From Rhizobium sp. (lineage in GTDB: Bacteria; Pseudomonadota; Alphaproteobacteria; Rhizobiales; Rhizobiaceae): DNA of 64,000 nt. The notes under the pieces were generated by a model that was not told the origin of the DNA, made no database searches, and was given only the letters and a program-made list of their open reading frames with translations. Positions 1-7,362 of the stretch are shown here, piece by piece. The stretch spans positions 558,627 through 622,626 of the forward strand of contig PEKW01000006.1 of assembly GCA_002796995.1 (NCBI GenBank), in the 5' to 3' direction. The stretch's first letter is position 1. Each line of letters opens with the position of its first letter. The position numbers were made by a program, and so were the translations under genes.

Positions 1-157
1 TCTCGGCCAGCGAAGCCGAAACGATCTGGATGTCGAGGATCGACATGAACATGCCGAAGACCATCGCGAAGAAGGCTATGACGCGCTTCGGATCCATGCG
101 CTCGTCGGCAACGGGCAGCGCCACGGCACCTGCCCCTGTCGTTCCCGCTGCCGCCAT
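1..157 (-). CDS. emrB: EmrB/QacA-type MFS multidrug transporter, N-terminal part only
   Basis: Only the first 52 codons lie in the window; the gene runs off its left edge. The frame reads from an ATG at 155-157 through a polar N-terminus into a hydrophobic first helix with FFAMVFGMFMSILDIQIVSASLAE, the TM1 motif of 14-helix DHA2 drug/proton antiporters. The ORF track missed it because it is partial. It lies 24 bp downstream of the emrA-like gene on the same strand, so the two probably form one operon: EmrB exports across the inner membrane and EmrA bridges the periplasm. Inferred control is by the divergent TetR protein. Substrate unknown. Confidence 0.85.
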   Translation of the reverse strand, partial: MAAAGTTGAGAVALPVADERMDPKRVIAFFAMVFGMFMSILDIQIVSASLAE

Positions 158-181
158 TGTCCCGGTCTCCTGCGGTCCGCT

Positions 182-1393
182 TTACTTGGCCGCCAGCGCG
201 GCGCCTTCGGGCGCCGTGCGCGTGTCGACATCGACCACGACGCTCAAGCCGGCGCGCAGATGGCCCGAATCGAGCACGTCCCGCGGGATCTCGATGCGAA
301 CGGGAACACGCTGCACGACCTTGGTGAAGTTGCCGGTGGCGTTTTCCGCCGGCAGCATGGAGAAGACCGCGCCCGAAGCCGGGGCGATCGACGTCACCGT
401 GCCTTCGATCGCCTGGTCGCCATAGGCGTCGACATGGATCGCGACCTTGGAGCCGGGAACCAGTTCGGCAATCTGCGTTTCCTTGAAATTGGCCTCGACA
501 TAGAGGTCCTGAACGGGAACCAGGGCGGCAAGGCGCTTGCCGGCCGAGACGAGGTCGCCCGTCTGGACCGAAAGATTGCCGACGATGCCGTCATAGGGAG
601 CCTTCAGCACGGTAAAGGCGAGATCGCGCTCGGCCTTTTCCAGTGACAGCTCGGCCGAGCGCATGCCGGCATCGGCTTCGGCGCGCTGCGCCTTGAGCAC
701 GGAGACGCTGGCTTCGGCAGCGGCGATATTGGCATCGGCGGCAGCCAGGCTCGCCTTCGCCTGCTCGAGCTGGGTTTTGGCGCTGTCGAGATCGGCGGTC
801 GAAACCACCTTCTGCTCCTGCAGGCCGCTGACGCGCTTGAGCGAGAGCTCGGCAAGGCTGAGCGTCGCCTGGGCCGACTGCTTCTGCGCCACGGCCTGGG
901 CCAGCGAGGCGTCGCCGCCCTTGATCTGCGCGTCGATCCGCGCCAGCGTCAGGCGCTGCACGGCGATCTGCGCCTGGGCCTGCTCGGCCGCGATCCGGTA
1001 GTCGCCGTCGTCCAGCGTCACCAAAGGATCGCCAGCCTTGACGCGCTGGTTGCTCGTCACGTCGACCGCCTTCACATAGCCCGAAACCTTGGGCGAGATG
1101 ATCGCGATGTCGCCCTCGATATAGGCGTCCTCGGTCGAGACCATGAAGCGCCCCTCGGTCCACCAGCCGTAACCGTACCAGGCGGCACCAGCGAACAGCG
1201 CAGCCAGGATCACCGGCAGCACCATGTTGCGGCGCTTCTTCGGCGCGACCGGCTCTGCGGCGGCGGCCGGGGCAGCCTGCTGTTCCGCGGTCACGCCGGG
1301 GCGTGCCTCGAGCATTGTGGCGTCGGTGTCGGCGGGCTGCGCATCGGCGGCATTGACGGAGCGGACGGCACTCGTCCTCTGGGATCCTGACAT
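182..1393 (-). CDS. emrA: HlyD/EmrA-family membrane fusion protein of a drug efflux pump
   Basis: A periplasmic adaptor linking an inner-membrane exporter to an outer-membrane channel. The 403-residue product has an Ala/Pro-rich cytoplasmic N-terminus, one membrane helix near residues 56-78 (MVLPVILAALFAGAAWYGYG), the biotinyl-lipoyl half-motif STEDAYIEGDIAIISPKVSGYV, a long Ala/Gln-rich coiled coil, and the second lipoyl half with LKAPYDGIVGNL. The ORF track extends to 1477, but I chose the ATG at 1393 (MSGSQRTS), because the longer version would run through the operator and the predicted transcription start. The emrB-like gene follows 24 bp later. The likely regulator is the divergent TetR gene. 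Confidence 0.88.
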   Translation of the reverse strand: MSGSQRTSAVRSVNAADAQPADTDATMLEARPGVTAEQQAAPAAAAEPVAPKKRRNMVLPVILAALFAGAAWYGYGWWTEGRFMVSTEDAYIEGDIAIISPKVSGYVKAVDVTSNQRVKAGDPLVTLDDGDYRIAAEQAQAQIAVQRLTLARIDAQIKGGDASLAQAVAQKQSAQATLSLAELSLKRVSGLQEQKVVSTADLDSAKTQLEQAKASLAAADANIAAAEASVSVLKAQRAEADAGMRSAELSLEKAERDLAFTVLKAPYDGIVGNLSVQTGDLVSAGKRLAALVPVQDLYVEANFKETQIAELVPGSKVAIHVDAYGDQAIEGTVTSIAPASGAVFSMLPAENATGNFTKVVQRVPVRIEIPRDVLDSGHLRAGLSVVVDVDTRTAPEGAALAAK

Positions 1394-1421
1394 GATCAAA
1401 CCATTCGCTGGCAAAAAAGGA

Positions 1422-1448
1422 AATCGAACTGAACCGTTCGGTTCGATT
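1422..1448. promoter_or_regulatory. TetR-type operator (27-bp near-perfect palindrome) between emrA and its regulator
   Basis: The arms AATCGAAC and GTTCGATT enclose TGAACCGTTCG, giving a dyad centred on position 1435 with one mismatched pair. It covers the -35 of the plus-strand promoter and the expected start point of the minus-strand promoter. A bound repressor could therefore block both directions, the usual arrangement for TetR-controlled efflux pumps. Confidence 0.75.
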
Positions 1449-1475
1449 GACATAGAGGCTTTTCTATCACATATC
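1447..1475 (+). promoter_or_regulatory. Sigma-70-type promoter for the tetR gene
   Basis: TTGACA (1447-1452), a 17-bp spacer and CATATC (1470-1475). The -35 lies partly inside the palindromic operator, which suggests autoregulation. A start near 1482 would give a leader of about 55 nt before the TetR ATG. Confidence 0.6.
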
Positions 1476-1477
1476 AA
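1449..1477 (-). promoter_or_regulatory. Sigma-70-type promoter for emrAB
   Basis: Read on the minus strand, TTGATA (1477-1472), a 17-bp spacer and TATGTC (1454-1449). It occupies almost the same bases as the plus-strand promoter, face to face. The predicted start near 1442 falls in the operator. Confidence 0.5.
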
Positions 1478-1536
1478 GAGGCAGAAAGTCAGTACGTTTC
1501 CTATCTGACGGGATGCAGTTAATTTTCGGATAGTCC

Positions 1537-2238
1537 ATGACCCGCAAGCCTAAAAAGGTCGAGGAGATCGCCGCGACCGACTTCCCCTACCCTGTCGTTC
1601 CCAACCGTTTTCCGGCCGGTGCGGACCCGGTCAAGCGCGGCCAGATTCTCGACGGCGCCAAGCAAGTCTTCATGAAGATGGGCTTCGACGCGGCCAGCAT
1701 GAACGACGTGACCCGCGAGGCCGGGGTCTCGAAGGGCACGATCTACGTCTACTTCCAGAGCAAGGAAGACCTTTTCGCCGCCCTGATCGAACGGGAAAAG
1801 GGCCGCTTCACCGAAGCGTTGCGCGACATCCTCGCCGAAAGCAAGGATGCCGAACAAGGCCTGCGCCGCTTTGCCACCGTCTTCATCAACCAGATCGTTT
1901 CCACCGACATGATCCCGGCGATGCGCACCGTGCTCGGCGTCGTCGACCGCATGCCCGGGCTCTGTCATCGCTTCCTGTCAAATGCGCCTGCCAACGCCCG
2001 CAGCGTGCTTGAGGACTTCATCCGCCGGCAGATCGACGAAGGCGCGCTGAAGACCGAGGATCCGGATCTCGCCGCCCGCCAATTCATCGACCTGTCCACC
2101 GGCACCTATTTCAAGCAGCGCCTGTTCGGCGAGATGCGGCGCGATCCGACGCGCGAGGAGGTCGAGCGTGTGGTCGAAAGCGCCGTGCGCGTCTTCCTGT
2201 GTGCCTACGGGACGCAATCCTGCTCCAAGCCCGGCTAA
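1537..2238 (+). CDS. TetR-family transcriptional regulator
   Basis: A 233-residue repressor. The DNA-binding helix-turn-helix is near residues 35-72, with AASMNDVTREAGVSKGTIYVYFQSKEDLF, the TetR recognition-helix signature. The rest is the variable ligand-binding and dimerisation half, including an FINQIVSTDMIPAMRTVLG helix typical of the AcrR-like subgroup. It is transcribed divergently from the emrAB pair with a shared palindromic operator. Inference: it represses the efflux pump and itself and is released by a pump substrate. About 30 extra residues precede the usual start of the HTH domain. Confidence 0.9.
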   Translation: MTRKPKKVEEIAATDFPYPVVPNRFPAGADPVKRGQILDGAKQVFMKMGFDAASMNDVTREAGVSKGTIYVYFQSKEDLFAALIEREKGRFTEALRDILAESKDAEQGLRRFATVFINQIVSTDMIPAMRTVLGVVDRMPGLCHRFLSNAPANARSVLEDFIRRQIDEGALKTEDPDLAARQFIDLSTGTYFKQRLFGEMRRDPTREEVERVVESAVRVFLCAYGTQSCSKPG

Positions 2239-2344
2239 GCCGGCCGGACAATCTTTTTGACCCGCTCTTTGCTCCGGCCCTTGCCCTTGCGAGGGCCTTG
2301 CTCCATTTGTTGCAGCGACCGCCAATGCAAACCGGAAAGAGCTC

Positions 2345-3103
2345 ATGCAGGAAATTGTCCTCCTCCTTCAGGATCCCGCCGCCTGGATCGCGCTCGTCAC
2401 CCTCGTGGTGATGGAAGTCGTCCTCGGCATCGACAACCTCGTCTTCATCTCCATCCTGACCAACAAGCTCCCGGCGGAACAGCGTGAGAGGGCACGGCGC
2501 ATCGGCATCGGCCTTGCGCTTGTCATGCGCCTCGCCCTGCTCGGCACCGTCGCCTATATCGTCAAGCTGACCACGCCGCTGTTCGAAGCCTTCGGCCACG
2601 GCTTCTCGTGGAAGGACCTGATCCTGATCGCCGGCGGTCTGTTCCTCGTCTGGAAGGCGACCAAGGAAATCCACCACAGCGTCGATCCGGTCGACCATGA
2701 CGAGGATTTCATCGCCTCCTCGAAGTCGGGCACGATGACCGCCGCCATCGGCCAGATCCTGCTGCTCGACCTGGTCTTTTCGGTCGACAGCATCATCACC
2801 GCCGTCGGCATGACCGACCATCTGCCGATCATGATCGCCGCCGTGGTCATCGCGGTCGCCGTCATGCTCGTCGCAGCGACCCCGCTTGCCAACTTCATCG
2901 AGAAGAATCCGACGATCGTCATGCTGGCGCTCGGCTTCCTGCTGATGATCGGCATGACGCTCATCGCCGACGGCATGGGCTTCCATGTGCCGAAGGGCTA
3001 TGTCTATGCCGCCATGGCCTTCTCCGGCCTCGTCGAGGTGCTCAACATGTTCGCCCGGCGCAAACGTCAGGCGGACAAGGCATCGAAGACCAAGCTGCAC
3101 TGA
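2345..3103 (+). CDS. TerC-family integral membrane protein
   Basis: A 252-residue membrane protein with about seven hydrophobic segments. It carries the two TerC repeats, seen as [13 protein letters not shown] near the N-terminus and [18 protein letters not shown] in the second half; the conserved acidic residues in these helices are the proposed metal-ion ligands. TerC proteins are linked to tellurite resistance and, for Alx/MntX-type members, to manganese export or metal loading of exported proteins. There are no other ter genes nearby, so a general metal role is likelier than tellurite resistance. A GAAAGAG sequence precedes the ATG, and a strong terminator hairpin follows. Confidence 0.88.
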   Translation: MQEIVLLLQDPAAWIALVTLVVMEVVLGIDNLVFISILTNKLPAEQRERARRIGIGLALVMRLALLGTVAYIVKLTTPLFEAFGHGFSWKDLILIAGGLFLVWKATKEIHHSVDPVDHDEDFIASSKSGTMTAAIGQILLLDLVFSVDSIITAVGMTDHLPIMIAAVVIAVAVMLVAATPLANFIEKNPTIVMLALGFLLMIGMTLIADGMGFHVPKGYVYAAMAFSGLVEVLNMFARRKRQADKASKTKLH

Positions 3104-3138
3104 CAGGCGACCTTCGCCGAGGAGCAGACCATCGGACA

Positions 3139-3170
3139 GGCCCGCGACCGCGTCGCGGGCCGCCTTTATT
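3139..3170 (+). terminator. Rho-independent terminator after the TerC gene
   Basis: A perfect 10-bp stem (GGCCCGCGAC / GTCGCGGGCC) with a 3-base loop, followed by GCCTTTATTTC. It separates the TerC gene from the SLC13 permease gene. Confidence 0.75.
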
Positions 3171-3272
3171 TCTCCGGCAGGTCGACGGCGAGGAACAAAG
3201 GTTTCCAGCCGGCATTGTTAGTCCGATCGCCTGCCCTCCACAGCCCCCTCGACACAACTTATCCGGAGTCCC

Positions 3273-5048
3273 ATGACCACCGAGCAAATCCTTGCCTTCG
3301 CTGTCATAGGCGCGATGATGGCCGCCTTTCTCTGGGACCGTCTGCGCTATGACGTGGTTGCCTGCGTCACCCTGATCGTCGCCGTCGCCCTCGGTCTGGT
3401 TCCCGCCGCAGAGGCCTTCTCCGGGTTCAGCGACGACATCGTCATCATCGTCGGCAGCGCCCTTGTGGTCAGCGCCGGCGTTGCGCGGTCCGGTATCGTC
3501 GACCTAGCCATCAAGAAATTCTTCCCCTCGCTCACCTCGATCCGCGGCCAGATGCTGCTTCTGGTCGTGACGGTCACGATCCTTTCGGCCTTCATCAAGA
3601 ACATTGGCGCACTGGCGATCATGATGCCGGTCGCCTTCCAGTTTGCCCGACGCTCCGGCACGCCGGTCTCCGCTTTTTTGATGCCGATGGCCTTTGGCGC
3701 CCTGCTCGGCGGCCTGATGACGCAGATCGGCACCTCGCCGAACATCGTCGTGTCGCGCCTGCGCGCCGAGATTACCGGCGAAGCCTTCACCATGTTCGAC
3801 TTCACTCCGGTCGGCGCGACGCTCGCGCTGGCCGGCACCATCTTCCTGATGTTCTTCTACTGGCTGGTGCCGCGGCGCGAAAACCAGACCCCTTCGGTTC
3901 AGGAAGCGCTGGAAAGTTCGACCTTCTCCACCGAGGCGACCGTCGGCAAGCAGTCGCCCTTCCTCGGCAAGTCTCTCAACCAGCTTCTGGCGATCGCGCC
4001 CGGCGAAGTCATCGCCACGGCGATCCTGCGCGGCCACACCCGCATCTCGCCGTTCCCCGACATCGTGCTGAAGGAAAACGACACGGTCCTGCTGGAGGGC
4101 GCATCCGAGCCGCTGGACCGGATCGTCTCGCAGGCCAAGCTGTCCCTGTCCGGCAAGCCGATCGGAAAAAGCGAGACGAAGGCCAGCGGCGAGATCGCCG
4201 CGATCGAGGCGGTCATCAGCCGCGACTCCGCCCTCATCGGCCTGTCCGCCCGCGAGCTGTCGCTCTACAATACCTACGGCGTCAATCTTCTCGCCGTCAG
4301 CCGCAAGGGCAAGCGCATCCGCGAACGTCTGGGCGAGCTGACGCTCCGTTCCGGCGACGTCGTGGTGCTGCAGGGCCAGCGGCAGGCCCTGCCGGGCCTG
4401 CTGCTCGAACTCGGCTGCCTGCCGCTGGCCGAACGCGAGATCCTGCTCGGCACCAGCCGCAGCGCTATCGTGCCGCTGGGCATCCTGGTCGCTGCGATGG
4501 GCGCCACAGCCCTCGGCTTTGCGCCGGTGCCCATCGCCTTCTTCGCCGCGGCTCTTGCCATGGTCATCTTCAAGGTCATCCCGCTCAGCGAGATCTACCG
4601 TGCGGTGGATGGGCCGATCCTCGTCATGCTGGCCGCCCTGATCCCGGTCAGTGACACGCTGCGCACCACAGGCGCAAGCGAGGTGATCGCCGGCTGGCTC
4701 GGCACGGCGGCGGACGGGCTGCCCGCCTATGGCGCGCTGACCCTGATCCTCGTCACGGCCATGGCGGTCACCCCGTTCCTCAACAATGCCGCCACCGTGC
4801 TGGTCATGGCACCGATCGCCGCCAGCTTCGCCGCCGGCCTCGGCTACAAGCCGGACGCCTTCCTGATGGCGGTTGCCATCGGCGCCGGCTCGGACTTCCT
4901 CACCCCGATCGGTCACCAGTGCAACACGCTGGTGATGGGTCCCGGCGGCTATCGCTTCAGCGACTATCCGCGCCTCGGCCTGCCGCTATCGATCATCATC
5001 GTCGTGGTCTCGATTCCGATGCTGCTGCTGGTCTGGCCCGTTCAGTAG
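3273..5048 (+). CDS. SLC13/DASS-family permease with two TrkA-C (RCK_C) domains
   Basis: A 591-residue inner-membrane transporter. N-terminal helices include KNIGALAIMMPVAFQFARR and the TQIGTSPNIVVSRLR loop (an SNP-type sodium/substrate motif). A soluble middle region of about 170 residues holds two TrkA-C-like modules (GEVIATAILRGHTRISPFPD and GVNLLAVSRKGKRIRERLG). The second helix set ends with ATVLVMAPIAASFAAG and DFLTPIGHQCNTLVMGPGGY. The layout matches SLC13 permeases for dicarboxylates or sulfate; the substrate cannot be told from sequence. The ATG is preceded by CCGGAG. The gene appears monocistronic, between two terminators. Confidence 0.88.
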   Translation: MTTEQILAFAVIGAMMAAFLWDRLRYDVVACVTLIVAVALGLVPAAEAFSGFSDDIVIIVGSALVVSAGVARSGIVDLAIKKFFPSLTSIRGQMLLLVVTVTILSAFIKNIGALAIMMPVAFQFARRSGTPVSAFLMPMAFGALLGGLMTQIGTSPNIVVSRLRAEITGEAFTMFDFTPVGATLALAGTIFLMFFYWLVPRRENQTPSVQEALESSTFSTEATVGKQSPFLGKSLNQLLAIAPGEVIATAILRGHTRISPFPDIVLKENDTVLLEGASEPLDRIVSQAKLSLSGKPIGKSETKASGEIAAIEAVISRDSALIGLSARELSLYNTYGVNLLAVSRKGKRIRERLGELTLRSGDVVVLQGQRQALPGLLLELGCLPLAEREILLGTSRSAIVPLGILVAAMGATALGFAPVPIAFFAAALAMVIFKVIPLSEIYRAVDGPILVMLAALIPVSDTLRTTGASEVIAGWLGTAADGLPAYGALTLILVTAMAVTPFLNNAATVLVMAPIAASFAAGLGYKPDAFLMAVAIGAGSDFLTPIGHQCNTLVMGPGGYRFSDYPRLGLPLSIIIVVVSIPMLLLVWPVQ

Positions 5049-5076
5049 GAAGTTGCTGAGCCTCGACACAAGGACA

Positions 5077-5104
5077 GGCCCGGTCAAGAACCGGGCCTTC
5101 TTTC
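5077..5104 (+). terminator. Rho-independent terminator after the SLC13 permease
   Basis: GGCCCGGT / ACCGGGCC, an 8-bp perfect stem with a 5-base loop, followed by TTCTTTC. It begins 28 bp after the stop codon. Confidence 0.75.
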
Positions 5105-5144
5105 GTTACGGTAATCGGATCGTTCTTCCCCGGGCACAAATAGG

Positions 5145-5275
5145 AAAAGCCTGCATCGGCGGGATGCAGGCTTTCCTGGGGGCGGGGGACTAGGAACGAG
5201 CGCGGGCCGAACGGGTAAGGGGCTCGTCTGCCGTTTCGTTGGCTACGGAGAGAAACCGGAAAAATCTCCGTATTC
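5145..5275 (-). ncRNA. Candidate small RNA on the minus strand upstream of gltX
   Basis: Read on the minus strand the segment shows a hairpin with stem TACGGAGA/TCTCCGTA, a second hairpin (ACGAGC/GCTCGT), an unpaired C-rich stretch (CTAGTCCCCCGCCCCC), then a perfect 12-bp hairpin (AAAGCCTGCATC/GATGCAGGCTTT, 5146-5174) followed by TTCCTATTT. Two stems, a C-rich anti-Shine-Dalgarno-like loop and a terminator is the architecture of several rhizobial trans-acting sRNAs. I found no convincing promoter and do not recognise a named family. It could simply be a bidirectional terminator in structured spacer. Confidence 0.3.
5146..5174. terminator. 12-bp perfect hairpin flanked by A and T runs, bidirectional terminator-like
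   Basis: Stem AAAGCCTGCATC / GATGCAGGCTTT with loop GGCGG. The flanking bases give short U-tracts on both strands, better on the minus strand (TTTTCCTATTT). Confidence 0.6.
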
Positions 5276-5583
5276 CCCATTTCCCGTCGCGTCCGGTTGG
5301 CACGGCCTGCGCTCTGGTCTAAAAACGCCTCCGGCCGTCTTTGGTTCCCGGGCTCCGCGCTTTTTCTTCGAACTTGCGTTGGAGCAAGGCTGCCATGCCG
5401 GGCGCGCCAGCAGTTTTCCTTGACGCCTGCGGCTGAATATGGCCTAAGGCCAGCCGACGGAATTGATGGCATGGGCGTGTTTATAAGGCCTTTTCTCGTC
5501 TTTCCGACCGATTGTTTTCCATTTTTTCGCTGATCCTGCGGCCACCGCTCGATCACCCCGCACGTCACTACGAGCAAGATTCC

Positions 5584-7041
5584 ATGAGCACTTCCGGCGT
5601 CCGCGTCCGCATCGCACCCTCCCCGACCGGCGAGCCCCATGTCGGCACCGCCTATATCGCGCTGTTCAATTACCTCTTCGCCAAGAAACATGGCGGCGAG
5701 TTCATTCTGCGCATCGAGGACACCGATGCGACGCGCTCCACGGCCGAGTTCGAGCAGAAGGTTCTGGATGCGCTGAAATGGACCGGACTCACCTGGTCGG
5801 AAGGCCCCGATGTCGGCGGCCCCTACGGCCCCTACCGCCAGTCCGAGCGCAAGGACATCTACCGGCCCTTCGTCGAGCAGATGGTGCGCGACGGCCATGC
5901 CTTCCGCTGCTTCTGCACGCCCGAGCGCCTGGAAATGATGCGCGACGCCCAGCGCGCCAAGGGCCTGCCCCCGGGCTATGACGGCCACTGCCTCAACCTC
6001 AAGGCCGAGGAAGTCATCGAGCGCATGGAATCCGGCGAACCGTCGGTCGTGCGCCTGAAGGTCCCGACCGAAGGCTCGTGCGATTTCCACGACGGCGTCT
6101 ATGGCGACGTGTCCATTCCGTGGGAAAGCGTGGACATGCAGGTTCTGCTCAAGGCCGACGGCATGCCGACCTATCACATGGCCAATGTCGTCGACGACCA
6201 TCTGATGAAGATCACCCACGTCGCGCGCGGCGAGGAGTGGCTGGCCTCGGTGCCGAAGCACATCCTGATCTACAAATATCTCGGCCTCGAGCCGCCGAAG
6301 TTCATGCACCTGTCGCTGATGCGCAATGCCGACAAGTCCAAGCTGTCGAAGCGCAAGAACCCGACCTCGATCTCCTACTACTCGGCCCTCGGCTACCTGC
6401 CGGAAGCCCTGATGAACTTCCTCGGCCTGTTCTTCATCCAGATTGCCGAAGGCGAGGAACTGCTGACCATGGACGAGCTGGCGGAGAAGTTCGACCCCGA
6501 GCACCTCAACAAGGCCGGCGCGATCTTCGACGTGCAGAAGCTCGACTGGCTGAACGGCCGCTGGATCCGCGAAAAACTGTCGTCCGACGACTTCCTCGCC
6601 CGCGTCTTCGGCTGGGCCTCGGAAAACGATCGGCTGACGGAAGGCCTGAAGCTGGCCCAGAGCCGCATTTCCAAGCTCGGCGAACTGCCGCAGCTTTCCG
6701 GCTTCCTGCTCGCCAGCGACGTCGGCCTGACCCCCGCCTCGTTTGCCGGTCTCAAGACCTCGCCGGCCGAAACGCTGGAAATCGTCAACACGGTGGCCTT
6801 TGATCTCGAGAAGATCCTCGAGTGGAATGTCGAAACGATCGAGCAGGAACTGCGCGACATCGCCGACCGCCTCGGCAAGAAGCTGCGCGTGGTAACCCCG
6901 CCGCTCTTCGTCGCCGTGTCCGGCTCCGCGCGCTCGCTGCCGCTGTTCGATTCCATGGCGTTGCTCGGCCGCTCGGTCGTGCGCCAGCGCCTGAAGGTTG
7001 CAAGCCAGGTGCTGACGTCCATGGTCGGCAGCGAAAAATGA
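5584..7041 (+). CDS. gltX: Glutamyl-tRNA synthetase
   Basis: Charges tRNA-Glu (in many alphaproteobacteria also tRNA-Gln, for later amidation by GatCAB). The 485-residue class I synthetase has the HIGH-region motif RIAPSPTGEPHVGTAYIAL near residues 10-28, the glutamate-site DTDATRS, and the KMSKS-equivalent KLSKRKNP near residue 253, followed by the helical anticodon-binding half. The ORF track extends to 5512, but I chose the ATG at 5584 (MSTSGVRVRIAPSP), which puts the HIGH motif at the usual distance from the start. The stop overlaps the next small ORF by 4 nt (ATGA), and lysS follows on the same strand. Confidence 0.95.
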   Translation: MSTSGVRVRIAPSPTGEPHVGTAYIALFNYLFAKKHGGEFILRIEDTDATRSTAEFEQKVLDALKWTGLTWSEGPDVGGPYGPYRQSERKDIYRPFVEQMVRDGHAFRCFCTPERLEMMRDAQRAKGLPPGYDGHCLNLKAEEVIERMESGEPSVVRLKVPTEGSCDFHDGVYGDVSIPWESVDMQVLLKADGMPTYHMANVVDDHLMKITHVARGEEWLASVPKHILIYKYLGLEPPKFMHLSLMRNADKSKLSKRKNPTSISYYSALGYLPEALMNFLGLFFIQIAEGEELLTMDELAEKFDPEHLNKAGAIFDVQKLDWLNGRWIREKLSSDDFLARVFGWASENDRLTEGLKLAQSRISKLGELPQLSGFLLASDVGLTPASFAGLKTSPAETLEIVNTVAFDLEKILEWNVETIEQELRDIADRLGKKLRVVTPPLFVAVSGSARSLPLFDSMALLGRSVVRQRLKVASQVLTSMVGSEK

Positions 7042-7310
7042 AAATGCTCAGCTATGAGCTCAGCATTGCATCAGACGCCGCGTACGAAAGGCTCGTCGCT
7101 GAGTTGGTATTCAGCGATGGGTCAATAGTTGTTGTGAGCCAGGAGCGCGATATCGAAAACTTTGAGATAGGTTTTCAGTCTCCTCAAAGAGACAGTGCCG
7201 ACTTGACCGACGGGCCTACGCTGGTCGACCTCGAAGTATTCCTGGGAGCAATCGCGGAAGCAAAAACACGGCTGCAATTGTTGGACATTCCTTCTGCACC
7301 AACACATTAA
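7038..7310 (+). CDS. Small acidic protein of unknown function between gltX and lysS
   Basis: A 90-residue protein starting MKMLSYELSIASDAAYERL, with ATGA overlap with the gltX stop, so it is probably translationally coupled. It is acidic, has no signal peptide or membrane helix, and alternates short strands (AELVFSDGSIVVVSQ) with a C-terminal helix (VFLGAIAEAKTRLQLL). I do not recognise the family. The segment is visibly poorer in G+C than gltX and lysS, with codons rare in the neighbours (TTA-, AGT- and ATA-type), which suggests recent acquisition or weak expression. An alternative start is Met3. Confidence 0.6.
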   Translation: MKMLSYELSIASDAAYERLVAELVFSDGSIVVVSQERDIENFEIGFQSPQRDSADLTDGPTLVDLEVFLGAIAEAKTRLQLLDIPSAPTH

Positions 7311-7362
7311 TACCAGCCGAGTATCGCCAGAACGCGAAACCCGCCTAAAAAAGCGAAACACG

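Larger units (their letters stand above)
5049..5583. other. 535-bp gap upstream of gltX: two hairpins and a structured region
   Basis: No credible protein gene: the 78-residue ORF at 5297-5533 has no family signature and no good ribosome-binding site. The gap holds the terminator of the upstream permease, a second terminator-like hairpin, two further inverted repeats (TACGGAGA/TCTCCGTA at 5244-5272, ACGAGC/GCTCGT around 5198-5229) and a C-rich stretch. A weak plus-strand promoter for gltX is possible at 5420-5448 (TTGACG, 17 bp, CCTAAG). Confidence 0.6.

Noticed and set aside
2239-2344. Possible yybP-ykoY manganese riboswitch before the TerC gene
   Set aside because: TerC genes can carry this riboswitch, but the 106-bp leader lacks its conserved junction sequences; only a GGCCCT/AGGGCC stem is visible.
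5297-5533. 78-codon ORF upstream of gltX
   Set aside because: No recognisable domain, no ribosome-binding site, and it overlaps the likely leader of gltX.
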